Shown here in pieces: positions 1-7,099 of a DNA stretch of 11,037 nucleotides (position 1 is the stretch's first letter; each line of letters begins with the position of its first letter). This stretch comes from an uncultured Porphyromonas sp. GTDB lineage: Bacteria; Bacteroidota; Bacteroidia; Bacteroidales; Porphyromonadaceae. The position numbers and the translations under genes were made by a program. The DNA lies in contig UWSO01000049.1 of the NCBI GenBank assembly GCA_900538385.1, forward strand, positions 1 to 11,037, in the 5' to 3' direction. The notes under the pieces were generated by a model, which was not told the origin of the DNA, did no database searches, and worked only from the letters and a program-made list of their open reading frames with translations.

Positions 1-53
1 TTCGGAAGAATCAAACGATACTTCGGAAGAATGAAATGATAAGTCCGAAGAAT
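1..53. repeat. Short tandem repeat, about 21-bp period, CGGAAGAAT core
   Basis: Two near-identical 20-base units (1-20 and 22-41) share TTCGGAAGAAT followed by an A-rich tail ending in GATA. A third, degenerate copy (CCGAAGAAT, 45-53) sits at the same spacing and runs into a T-tract (53-59). The core CGGAAGAAT occurs again at 89-97 and inverted (TTCTTCCG) at 106-113 inside the neighbouring hairpin. The array may continue past the left edge of the window. No coding potential is seen. It may belong to a family of dispersed intergenic repeats, but that is inference, because only this one locus is visible. Confidence 0.6.
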
Positions 54-80
54 TTTTTTGTTCCTCGCTAGAAAATCGAA

Positions 81-121
81 AATCCCCACGGAAGAATTTA
101 GAGATTTCTTCCGTGGGGATT
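81..121 (-). terminator. Perfect 16-bp inverted repeat, probable zupT terminator
   Basis: The arms at 81-96 and 106-121 are perfect reverse complements of 16 bases around a 9-base loop. Read on the minus strand, the stem is followed by a T-rich stretch (TTCGATTTTCT), and it lies about 100 bases after the zupT stop codon. This fits a factor-independent terminator for the corA-zupT transcript. The stem contains the same GGAAGAA core as the tandem repeats at 1-53, so it may also be a pair of inverted repeat copies. The plus-strand side has no T-tract, which favours the minus-strand reading. Confidence 0.55.
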
Positions 122-221
122 GATATTTAGAGGGAAGGTGTAGTTTGTTCGTAGGGAGTCTAGTCGAGTAGAGGAATTTAGACGAACTCTCCACGACTCG
201 TTTTTGCTGTAAAAGCTTAGG

Positions 222-1061
222 CTAGAGGAGGAGTAGGCTGATAGCCATAAATGCCATGCCTCCGATCAGCCCGTAGAGAGCTGTGTGGTGGTGCCCAAAC
301 CGCTCTGCAGCGGGGAGTAGCTCGTCAAAGGAAATGTAGACCATAATTCCTGCGATGATTGCAAAGCAACAACCCAGCACCGTCGGAGAGAGGAAAGGAC
401 GCAAGAGCAAGAAGCCTATCAGCCCCCCGATAGGTTCGGCTAGTCCTGAGGAAAGTGATAGGAAGAATGCTTTGCGTTTGTTTCCCGTAGCATGGTAGAT
501 AGGGATAGCCACCGAGATCCCCTCAGGGATATTGTGCAGTGCGATAGCAATAGTGATCGGCAGAGCCAGAGAGAGGTCAGTCAGCGCAGACATAAAGGTG
601 ACCATACCCTCGGGGAAGTTGTGGATAGCTAGGACTATAGCGGTGACCATGCCCGTACGTAACAGGCTTTGCTGGTGCGCTGTGGTCGTAATGGGAGACT
701 CTTTTTGAAGGCTTCGCACGGCATTTTGGTCTGGCAGCTCGTGTGGGTTTTCCGCCTCAGGAATTAGTCTGTCAATGACACCAATCAGAGCTACACCCGC
801 AAAGAAGGCTAACGTAGTATAGAGTGTCGCCAGTCGCTCGCCGTAGATCGGAGTCATAGTTGTCTCCGCAGATCGAAAGAGCTCGACAAAAGAGACATAG
901 ACCATCACGCCTGCTGAAAAGCCCAGCGAGACCGATAGGAAGATGCGATTGGTGCGCTTGGTAAAGAAGATTAGAGCGCTCCCGATACCTGTAGAGAGAC
1001 CAGCCCAAAGGGTGATCAGAAAGGCATAGAAGACCTGTGTACTACTCGTATCTAGTAGCAT
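222..1061 (-). CDS. zupT: ZIP-family divalent metal transporter (ZupT-like)
   Basis: This 279-residue inner-membrane protein probably imports zinc and possibly other divalent metals such as iron or manganese. It shows the two signature metal-site motifs of the bacterial ZupT group, HNFPEG at residues 147-152 and HNIPEG at 176-181. A conserved E209 (GLAEP) and a FDELLP stretch (245-250) follow. Several hydrophobic segments fit the eight-helix ZIP fold, with a hydrophilic loop at about 100-130. E. coli ZupT is 257 residues, so the length is normal for the group. The ATG at 1059-1061 lies 20 bases after the corA stop codon, so the gene is probably co-transcribed with corA as a metal-uptake unit. 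The family call is firm. The exact metal cannot be read from sequence. Confidence 0.9.
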   Translation of the reverse strand: MLLDTSSTQVFYAFLITLWAGLSTGIGSALIFFTKRTNRIFLSVSLGFSAGVMVYVSFVELFRSAETTMTPIYGERLATLYTTLAFFAGVALIGVIDRLIPEAENPHELPDQNAVRSLQKESPITTTAHQQSLLRTGMVTAIVLAIHNFPEGMVTFMSALTDLSLALPITIAIALHNIPEGISVAIPIYHATGNKRKAFFLSLSSGLAEPIGGLIGFLLLRPFLSPTVLGCCFAIIAGIMVYISFDELLPAAERFGHHHTALYGLIGGMAFMAISLLLL

Positions 1062-1081
1062 AGGCGTCCAGAGAGTGTGTG

Positions 1082-2008
1082 CTAGAACCAGTGAATGCGC
1101 TTAAAGAGCCAGAAAGCGATCGCCGAGAAGATCAAGCAGACCACCATAATGCCTATAAAGGCCAACGGGTGCTCAGCCCATGGCAGATCGACGTTCATGC
1201 CATACAGTGAGGCGACCAACGTAGGGAGCATCAGGATCATTGAGATACTGGTCATGCGGCGCATGATCGTATTGATATTGTTGTTGATGATCCCCCCGAA
1301 GGCATCCATCGTCCCGTTCATTACATCGCTGTACACATTGACCATGTTGTATGCTTGATTGAGCTCGATAGCCACGTCCTCTGCTAGATCTACATCATAC
1401 TGATCATAGTGGCTCACCTTAAAGCGCCCGATGACCGACTCGTTGCCTCGGATTGAAGTGTTGAAGTAGACCAAGCACTTCTGCAGGCGCATCATCCGTA
1501 GAAGGTCTTCGTTGCGAATGCTTTTCTCCAGTGCCTCCTCGGTCTCTAGGATGAGGAAGCTGATTTGCTTCAAGTATTTGAGGAACCAGACTGCCGAACT
1601 CATGATGAGCCTAAGAATAAAGTCAATATCGGTATCGACAGAGATGCCCTTACGCTGGTTGTGCAAGATGAAGTCTGGTATGAGGTCCGTGCGGTGGTAG
1701 CAGATGGTAACGATGAGCTGCTTCTCAAGATGTGATATGACACCGATGGGGACCGTGTTGTAGGGGGTCGTGCCTTCGGGTGTCTCGATCGGGATACGTA
1801 TGATGGTGAGTCGCCACCCATCCTCCTCCTCAGTACGAGGGCGCTCATCGCTATCTGCTGTATCTCCGATGAACCCGTCAGGGATGCCCAACTCATCGCA
1901 GAGGTAGTCGATATCCTCAGAGGTGGGTTGCACCACTTTGATCCACGTATGTGGCTCTAGGGTCTCGACTTGGGTAAACTGTTGCTTGGGTAGATAAAAC
2001 TTCCGCAT
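1082..2008 (-). CDS. corA: CorA-family magnesium/cobalt transporter
   Basis: This 308-residue protein belongs to the CorA family of pentameric Mg2+ (and Co2+) channels of the inner membrane. The signature YGMN occurs at residues 269-272, at the end of the first membrane helix (about 250-268). The second helix follows (about 281-302) with a basic C-terminal tail (KRIHWF), the usual CorA arrangement. Residues 1-245 form the soluble alpha/beta funnel domain and the long charged helices. The gene is intact and of normal family length. zupT follows after 20 bases, suggesting a two-gene metal transport operon. Upstream lies a long non-coding stretch with a promoter element about 290 bases away, so a long leader may take part in regulation. 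Zn2+ efflux, known for some CorA relatives (ZntB), is a less likely alternative because ZntB proteins usually have a different C-terminus. Confidence 0.92.
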   Translation of the reverse strand: MRKFYLPKQQFTQVETLEPHTWIKVVQPTSEDIDYLCDELGIPDGFIGDTADSDERPRTEEEDGWRLTIIRIPIETPEGTTPYNTVPIGVISHLEKQLIVTICYHRTDLIPDFILHNQRKGISVDTDIDFILRLIMSSAVWFLKYLKQISFLILETEEALEKSIRNEDLLRMMRLQKCLVYFNTSIRGNESVIGRFKVSHYDQYDVDLAEDVAIELNQAYNMVNVYSDVMNGTMDAFGGIINNNINTIMRRMTSISMILMLPTLVASLYGMNVDLPWAEHPLAFIGIMVVCLIFSAIAFWLFKRIHWF

Positions 2009-2300
2009 AATATCTATGGCTCTTAAGATGTGAATGATAGGGGATGATAACTTAAGAGACCTCCTATTTCTATGCGGTGCCTACTTACGTAGATTTAGGC
2101 GTGGGGACACCCTATATAGACGCTAGGGCATAGGCTCCGCAGTAGAGAAGGTCTACAAGAGAGGCTCCGAGTCTTACTCGGCGGTAAGGAGTCGTCCATA
2201 ACGTTTTTAGGGATATAAAGTTTGAGTGATCAGTGAAGTGAAGAGTGCGACTGACAGACCCGTCAGATAAGTGCAGGCATCTGCGCCACAACTCTGCCCG
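2009..2300 (-). promoter_or_regulatory. Long putative 5' leader of corA with hairpins
   Basis: About 290 non-coding bases separate the promoter element at 2301-2308 from the corA start. An 8-bp inverted repeat (CTCTTAAG at 2020-2027, CTTAAGAG at 2051-2058) ends 11 bases before the start codon. Farther upstream, a 6-bp stem with a 3-base loop (2167-2172 with 2176-2181) overlaps an alternative 5-bp stem (2173-2177 with 2184-2188), so the two cannot form together. A small CTGAC/GTCAG stem lies at 2251-2255 and 2262-2266. Overlapping hairpins in the leader of a metal transporter are compatible with regulation, but I recognise no known riboswitch class here. Confidence 0.35.
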
Positions 2301-2308
2301 CAAAGGTA
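2301..2308 (-). promoter_or_regulatory. Bacteroidota -7 promoter element (TACCTTTG)
   Basis: The minus strand reads TTCGTACCTTTG across 2301-2312. It matches the Bacteroidota -7 consensus TAnnTTTG and shares the same 12 bases with the region upstream of tyrS. No clear TTTG -33 element is visible at 19-21 bases upstream. It would drive corA-zupT with a start site near 2294. Confidence 0.55.
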
Positions 2309-2550
2309 CGAAAAAACAGAGTCATGGGTATAAGTTTCTGAGAGAATACAAGACTGATACGCAAGCAGCGAGGGCAAGATGCCCCAAAAATAGAACACAT
2401 CTGTAATTCACTCTTTGTTGCAAGGGAATCCTGTCTAACTTTCCCCAAGTGCACTTTGGGATAAACTACCAGTTGCTTACCGTTAAGACTTTATGGATCC
2501 CTTTGAGAGTATCTCTATAGTCGTTTTTGCGTCAAATACTGTACAGACCT
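2309..2550. other. Non-coding stretch between corA promoter and hairpin
   Basis: No convincing gene is present. Open frames here are short and overlap the promoter element. The only structure seen is an imperfect 18-bp palindrome at 2443-2460 (8 of 9 base pairs, centred on GTGCAC), which could be a protein-binding site upstream of the corA promoter. Confidence 0.4.
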
Positions 2551-2595
2551 ATACAACAAAAGGATATACCTAACAGGCATATCCTCTTGTTGTAT
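2551..2595 (-). terminator. 17-bp hairpin downstream of the secreted protein gene
   Basis: Arms at 2551-2567 and 2579-2595 pair over 17 positions around an 11-base loop. The single non-Watson-Crick position is an A-C mismatch on the plus strand but a G-U pair in minus-strand RNA. This supports an RNA structure made from the minus strand. It starts about 74 bases after the stop codon of the large gene, so it probably ends or stabilises that transcript. There is no strong T-tract after it. A smaller 6-bp stem (2612-2617 with 2621-2626) lies between it and the gene. Confidence 0.5.
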
Positions 2596-2668
2596 GTTCA
2601 GAAGGGTCATTGACTTTTTGAAAGTCTATCTCCAAAAGTGGTTGATTTGATTACGTAACAGGCATTTT

Positions 2669-5600
2669 TTACCTTACAACTGCCTTTTTGGTGGTTTGAC
2701 CTATCTTTATAATGTAGCTTCCGCTCGGAACTTGGATATACTGGCTCTTTCCTGATGTTTGAAACGAGGCCACGGAGATACCACTGGCGGTCCACACGTC
2801 CACCTGCGAGCCAGCTGGAGCATTGACGCACAATGCGCCCTGCAAGCCTAGAACTTCACACTCAGTATCCTGAAGGATTTCTTCAACACCAGTTGACAAG
2901 ACGAGCATGGTGTTCGACTTGGCATATTCAACGCCATCAACACATACAGAAACATTAAAACGATCACCAACGGTTACATTTTCAACGTGATAGGAGCATT
3001 GCTCTAAATCATTTGAAATGACATTGTCATTCTTGTAAACTCGATAAGTCACGATGGGTTCACCACTTGCTGGAATATAGTCGATATCATCAATCATGAT
3101 ACCGAAGCAATCGAAACTGCGATAGCGTATGGCAAAGTATTTGGAGTCCTGCGGAAGGGTAAACGAACATTGCTGCCATGCCATGTCTGATTTCTGTATC
3201 GTCTCCAAGAGTGTGAAGTCTGCGATATCGTCCGTCTTATTAGAAACGAGAACCTCTACAATTTCTGGCACATATTTTTCGTTAAGAATATTCAGGAAGA
3301 ATGACATGTCGGTTCCACCTTTAACTGCTGGAGAAATTAGCCAATCGTCAGCCTTGGTCGCTTCGTCGTCTGGACACAATGCCAATAGGCATTGCTCCCC
3401 CCCATGTGGTCTATAGCTTTCCATGGTAATGTTGGCCAGCGCGTAGTTGAGTACCTGAAAGGCTTTAGCATATCCCTGATGTGGAATCTTAAAACCAGTC
3501 AGAGTATAAGTATTCTTCTTGTCCATGTCCACGTTTTTGAATTCTGCCAACTTGGGCCCATAATAAAAAGGAGTACATTTCTCAAAGCCCTGAACGCCGA
3601 CGAGCTTCCCAACGCTGGACCAAGAAAGATTCATGCCGCCACCAGATTCGTCTAACTTTCCTGAGAGATCTGTGATAACCGGTTTTTCTCCTTTCAAAAC
3701 TGTCGCTTGGATTTCCAAACTATTATTCGTGAGTACATCGTCTGGTTGTAAAATCTCAAATTTTACTTGTATGTCTCCTAGCAGATCGGTCGTAGCATCA
3801 AATTCGTATTCGAAACTGATGACTTGATTCGGAGCAATATCAAGTGGCGTATCTTGGCTCACAACATCAAAGGATGATACTTCCACACCTCGTGCAAAGA
3901 GACTGAAGCGCGCTTTGCTTAACTGTGCTTGCTGCGTGCCAAAGTTTTCAACTGTAGCTTTGTAATGAACTTTCTCACCTATCGATGTCTCTAGGTTCCC
4001 ATCAAGCATCGTAACAGCCAGATCATGTGGTGTCTCTGGACGAATTAGATACTTGTCTATCAGCAAGTATTCGTCTTCGCTCTCGCCTGGATAGTTAGCC
4101 GTGAGATACCAGCCTACCCATTTTTCACCATCAAAATCTGAAGGCAGGGCAAATGAAACTTTCTTCCACCCCTTTCCCATCGTGGCGTCAATCGTTCCCA
4201 AGAGAGTCTCCTGGATGCCAAAAGCATATGCGTACACTTGAGTCTTGGGCATCAGATCATGGAAATATGCTTCTATTTCAATATTTACCTGTGTCTGTCC
4301 TTCCATGGAAAATTTAGGAAAAGAAAGCTTTGCGCGACTTTTGCCGTAATGTGTGATGTAGCCCACCATGGCTCTACCACTTTCATTTGCCGCCTCCTTC
4401 AAAACGTCTGCAGGATCCATGAAGCCCCAGGTAGCATTTGAATTCTCATCAATCTCTTCGGGAGCTACAGGCTTGAAATTAAACTGCTTATTCCTTAAAT
4501 ACTCAACGATTGGGAGTGTGTATGGTGTCCCGATCATTCCTGAGACCCCAACGACCTCTTTATTCTCCCCCATACTGCTTGACGCTGTGATGCCTAGATT
4601 CGCAATCTGAAGGGCCTCGCCTACAGGAAGAGTGTAATTGTAGGATGTAGCATTGCCTACGTCAACAAAGTCTACCCATGTCCCCATGCCAGCCTCTTCT
4701 TTGTATTTCTTCACCTTGTAGGTCACTTCGGCAGGGTCTACATATCCTCCATTGAGTCCCACTGTGTTTTTCTGCCAAGACAGCTGCAACGTCATATTGT
4801 CCTTACTTACTGAGGTAGACACTTCTGGTACAGATGGAATATCCTTTCCCGTAAACAGTTTCTTAGTGACGGAAAGTCCTTCTCCGTCGGCATTGGCTAC
4901 TGTTACCGAAATTTCGTTGTAGCCCTGCTCAGTCTTTATTGTGGCACTCTGCTCGGTTCCAGGTAACCCAGTTACTGTAATCTTAGCCGTTCCACATGTT
5001 AGAACGGCTGTAAGTGGCTTGTCTGCAGCAAGAGGGGAAAATGCTGCAGTCTGTTGTGGCATTGTAAAGCTGACAATAGCCTCTGTCTGTCCTAGCTCTG
5101 CTGCTTTTACCACAACATTTTCGGGACAGGCTGGAACACCGATACTCTTGTCTGTTTCCTCTACACCAAGATTGCGCACATATAGCCTCCAGCCATTTCG
5201 AGGCGATGTGGCTCTTACTGCCACATAGTACAATCCTGGTTCCTCAGCATGAAAATAAGCTTTGTAGCTGGCATATTGTAGCTCTCCATAGATCATACCC
5301 GATGAGAAAATCAGTTTAAGGTCTTTCGGATCTGGTGTCCGACCGACATACATTTCAAACGACTCTCCGTAGGTCGCATTGCTCGGAGATGCCTCGATGG
5401 AGAACATATAAAGATGGCTTGTTTCTGTAATCTTCACTGCTGGAAGAATCACATAGTCATCTGCATCTTGCTTGGTGGAGTAGCGATACATTAAGGCTTT
5501 TTTCTTGGCCTCGAACTGCCAGGTACGTTCGTCGTGATTGTTGTCTACGATCTTGAAGTTTGCAAAGTCTTTTTTCGTAGGTGCAAAAACGAAGGGGACG

Positions 5601-5839
5601 TTTACCGAAGTGTCGGCATTAAGGGTTACAGTACCTAGCTGCTGTGTCTCAGAGGTGGAAAGATTCAGCTGCTTAGACGCTCTTGAGGATGGCTCTTCTT
5701 GGTGCAAAGGCGTAGCCATTGTTTGCAATCGCTTGTTGACTTGCTCGTCCAAATGCTTTTGGCTGCTCCCGGAGGTATCGCACCATCCTCTGGAAAAAAG
5801 ACAAAGCAATAGCGTTAATAGGAGTAATGCTCTTTTCAT
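2669..5839 (-). CDS. T9SS-secreted multidomain adhesin-like protein
   Basis: This 1056-residue protein is predicted to cross the inner membrane by a signal peptide (residues 1-20, hydrophobic core 4-15; the Cys at 20 has no proper lipobox) and the outer membrane by the Type IX system. Domains are read by eye. A beta-sandwich-like unit spans about 70-225, two fibronectin III-like units about 235-330 and 332-440, a second beta-sandwich about 448-600, and a CARDB-like unit about 605-715. A choice-of-anchor J/cleaved-adhesin-type unit follows at about 716-922, with DWLISPAV at 832-839 and IDDIDYI at 916-922. The last ~70 residues fit a T9SS type A sorting domain (VPSGSYIIKI then KKAVVR at the end), normally removed on export with attachment to surface lipopolysaccharide. 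No protease or other catalytic motif was seen, so a binding or structural role is likely. The ligand is unknown. The gene stands alone, with gaps of 231 and 660 bases on either side. Confidence 0.85.
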   Translation of the reverse strand: MKRALLLLTLLLCLFSRGWCDTSGSSQKHLDEQVNKRLQTMATPLHQEEPSSRASKQLNLSTSETQQLGTVTLNADTSVNVPFVFAPTKKDFANFKIVDNNHDERTWQFEAKKKALMYRYSTKQDADDYVILPAVKITETSHLYMFSIEASPSNATYGESFEMYVGRTPDPKDLKLIFSSGMIYGELQYASYKAYFHAEEPGLYYVAVRATSPRNGWRLYVRNLGVEETDKSIGVPACPENVVVKAAELGQTEAIVSFTMPQQTAAFSPLAADKPLTAVLTCGTAKITVTGLPGTEQSATIKTEQGYNEISVTVANADGEGLSVTKKLFTGKDIPSVPEVSTSVSKDNMTLQLSWQKNTVGLNGGYVDPAEVTYKVKKYKEEAGMGTWVDFVDVGNATSYNYTLPVGEALQIANLGITASSSMGENKEVVGVSGMIGTPYTLPIVEYLRNKQFNFKPVAPEEIDENSNATWGFMDPADVLKEAANESGRAMVGYITHYGKSRAKLSFPKFSMEGQTQVNIEIEAYFHDLMPKTQVYAYAFGIQETLLGTIDATMGKGWKKVSFALPSDFDGEKWVGWYLTANYPGESEDEYLLIDKYLIRPETPHDLAVTMLDGNLETSIGEKVHYKATVENFGTQQAQLSKARFSLFARGVEVSSFDVVSQDTPLDIAPNQVISFEYEFDATTDLLGDIQVKFEILQPDDVLTNNSLEIQATVLKGEKPVITDLSGKLDESGGGMNLSWSSVGKLVGVQGFEKCTPFYYGPKLAEFKNVDMDKKNTYTLTGFKIPHQGYAKAFQVLNYALANITMESYRPHGGEQCLLALCPDDEATKADDWLISPAVKGGTDMSFFLNILNEKYVPEIVEVLVSNKTDDIADFTLLETIQKSDMAWQQCSFTLPQDSKYFAIRYRSFDCFGIMIDDIDYIPASGEPIVTYRVYKNDNVISNDLEQCSYHVENVTVGDRFNVSVCVDGVEYAKSNTMLVLSTGVEEILQDTECEVLGLQGALCVNAPAGSQVDVWTASGISVASFQTSGKSQYIQVPSGSYIIKIGQTTKKAVVR

Positions 5840-6070
5840 AGTCTTGTTGTTTAGGTATGTTATATCAATTAATCCAGTTCGCGCATGTGATAGCTTTTAT
5901 GTTTCTCTATGGTACGAACGCAAAAGAGCTACAACAAAAACTATCGATTAGGGAGCCTGAGAAAATTTGTGGAACCCTACAGTGCGAAGATACAAAACTT
6001 TCCTATATAGCCATCTCTTTCTGTAACAGCGTCATACTGCATACATTCTATGCCTTTAATACAATTCAGG
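5840..6070 (-). promoter_or_regulatory. Upstream region of secreted protein gene, possible promoter
   Basis: This 231-base gap separates the L,D-transpeptidase stop from the large secreted protein gene. On the minus strand, TATCTTCG at 5985-5992 differs at one base from the TAnnTTTG consensus and would give a leader of about 140 bases. A small 5-bp stem (6039-6043 with 6049-6053) lies just after the transpeptidase stop, but no strong terminator is seen. The gap suggests that the secreted protein gene is transcribed separately from the upstream cluster. Confidence 0.35.
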
Positions 6071-7087
6071 CTACTCGATCACGACGATGAGGGTTGCGAG
6101 CGTGGGGCAGTTGTCATAGACAAACTTAGCGTGCGAACTGGCGTTGCGGACGCACATATGGGAGCGGGGCGTCGTGCCGAGCGACGGACTGTACTCGACA
6201 ATCTTACCCTTGGGATTGTTTACGGGGACACCATGTATATAGGCTCCGCAAGTGAAGCGACTAGCCCACGGGGCAAAGCCGGCTATGCGACTAGACCCGT
6301 CACTGGTGTAAAACATCTTAGGCTTCTTCTGCTGCAGGAGGAAGATCCCTAGGGGTGTCTCCTTGGCATGGGGAGGCTTGTGGCGACCCGTTGTGGCGGG
6401 GTTGATGCTCCGCGTGAGGTAGTGCGCTGGCGACTGGCGCTCCAGCACGACGATGTGCTGATTTTTGCGATCTACTACGACCACGTGCGAAAAGGTGACG
6501 TCAGGCTCCAGTAGCTGTACGTAGCGACGTGGCACATACCACTCCGCTTCGGGAGACTCGGCTCGTCCTTGCCAAAAGTTGCTACCCAGAGTATCTGTCA
6601 TCGCTATGAGCGTCCCGTCACGACCGTAAAGCTCAGGTTTGAGGGTGTCTGTGGGTGCGTAGAGTGGCACCGACTGATAGCGCTCCACCCCGAGCGAGTC
6701 GGAGACTAACTTATAGCTGTCGCGAGACCACGATTTGGTGAGTGGAGCTTCTCCGTTTGCGTTCTTATAGTTTTGCAGTACGCCCCACTGATGTGGTTCT
6801 GCTTGTAGCTGCTCTATGCGGAGGAGCTGCTCTCGTATCTTATCCCACTGTATGGTGCGCGTCTCCTCCTTATATTCGTAGGAGTCTTCGAGCGTATACT
6901 TGTCAAAGGAGAGCTCTCGGTCGATGACAATCTGCTCAGCTGTGAGCTCAGCTTGAGGCTCAGCCACAACGGTGTCTGCAGCCACGATCGTATCCATAGG
7001 GGCCACCTCAGCACTGCTGTCAGTGGAGGGCTGACAAGCGAAGAACAGGGTAAAAGCAAGTGGTAAGAAGGTCATAATGTTTTTCAT
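6071..7087 (-). CDS. YkuD-family L,D-transpeptidase, putative lipoprotein
   Basis: This 338-residue protein ends in a YkuD-type catalytic domain (about residues 198-338). Such enzymes form 3-3 peptidoglycan cross-links or attach proteins to peptidoglycan in the cell envelope. The key motifs are YIHG (H285) and SHMCVRNA (309-316). C312 is the expected catalytic cysteine and R314 the conserved arginine. The usual SHGC is SHMC here, with Met in place of Gly. The N-terminus has a hydrophobic segment ending FFAC (Cys 18) followed by an acidic, Ser-rich linker, which suggests a lipoprotein, though the lipobox is imperfect. Residues 50-195 form an N-terminal domain I do not recognise. The start lies 12 bases after the UPF0126 gene, making this the last gene of the tyrS cluster. 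Activity is inferred from the motifs alone. Confidence 0.82.
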   Translation of the reverse strand: MKNIMTFLPLAFTLFFACQPSTDSSAEVAPMDTIVAADTVVAEPQAELTAEQIVIDRELSFDKYTLEDSYEYKEETRTIQWDKIREQLLRIEQLQAEPHQWGVLQNYKNANGEAPLTKSWSRDSYKLVSDSLGVERYQSVPLYAPTDTLKPELYGRDGTLIAMTDTLGSNFWQGRAESPEAEWYVPRRYVQLLEPDVTFSHVVVVDRKNQHIVVLERQSPAHYLTRSINPATTGRHKPPHAKETPLGIFLLQQKKPKMFYTSDGSSRIAGFAPWASRFTCGAYIHGVPVNNPKGKIVEYSPSLGTTPRSHMCVRNASSHAKFVYDNCPTLATLIVVIE

Positions 7088-7099
7088 AAGAGTGGTAAG

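Noticed and set aside
2112..2454. Three overlapping minus-strand open frames of about 63 residues in the corA-upstream region
   Set aside because: They overlap each other in different frames, two cross the promoter element at 2301-2308, and none resembles a known protein apart from the short CGAY-containing match reported separately.
5780..5839. Cys 20 at the end of the signal peptide of the large protein as a lipoprotein site
   Set aside because: The preceding residues are Arg-Gly-Trp, which do not fit a lipobox. Export by signal peptidase I and T9SS fits the C-terminal sorting domain better.
5857..6090. A 77-residue open frame on the plus strand filling the gap between the secreted protein and transpeptidase genes
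   Set aside because: It has a hydrophobic start but no ribosome-binding signal or recognisable motif. It runs antisense over the predicted promoter of the secreted protein gene and the 3' end of the transpeptidase gene.
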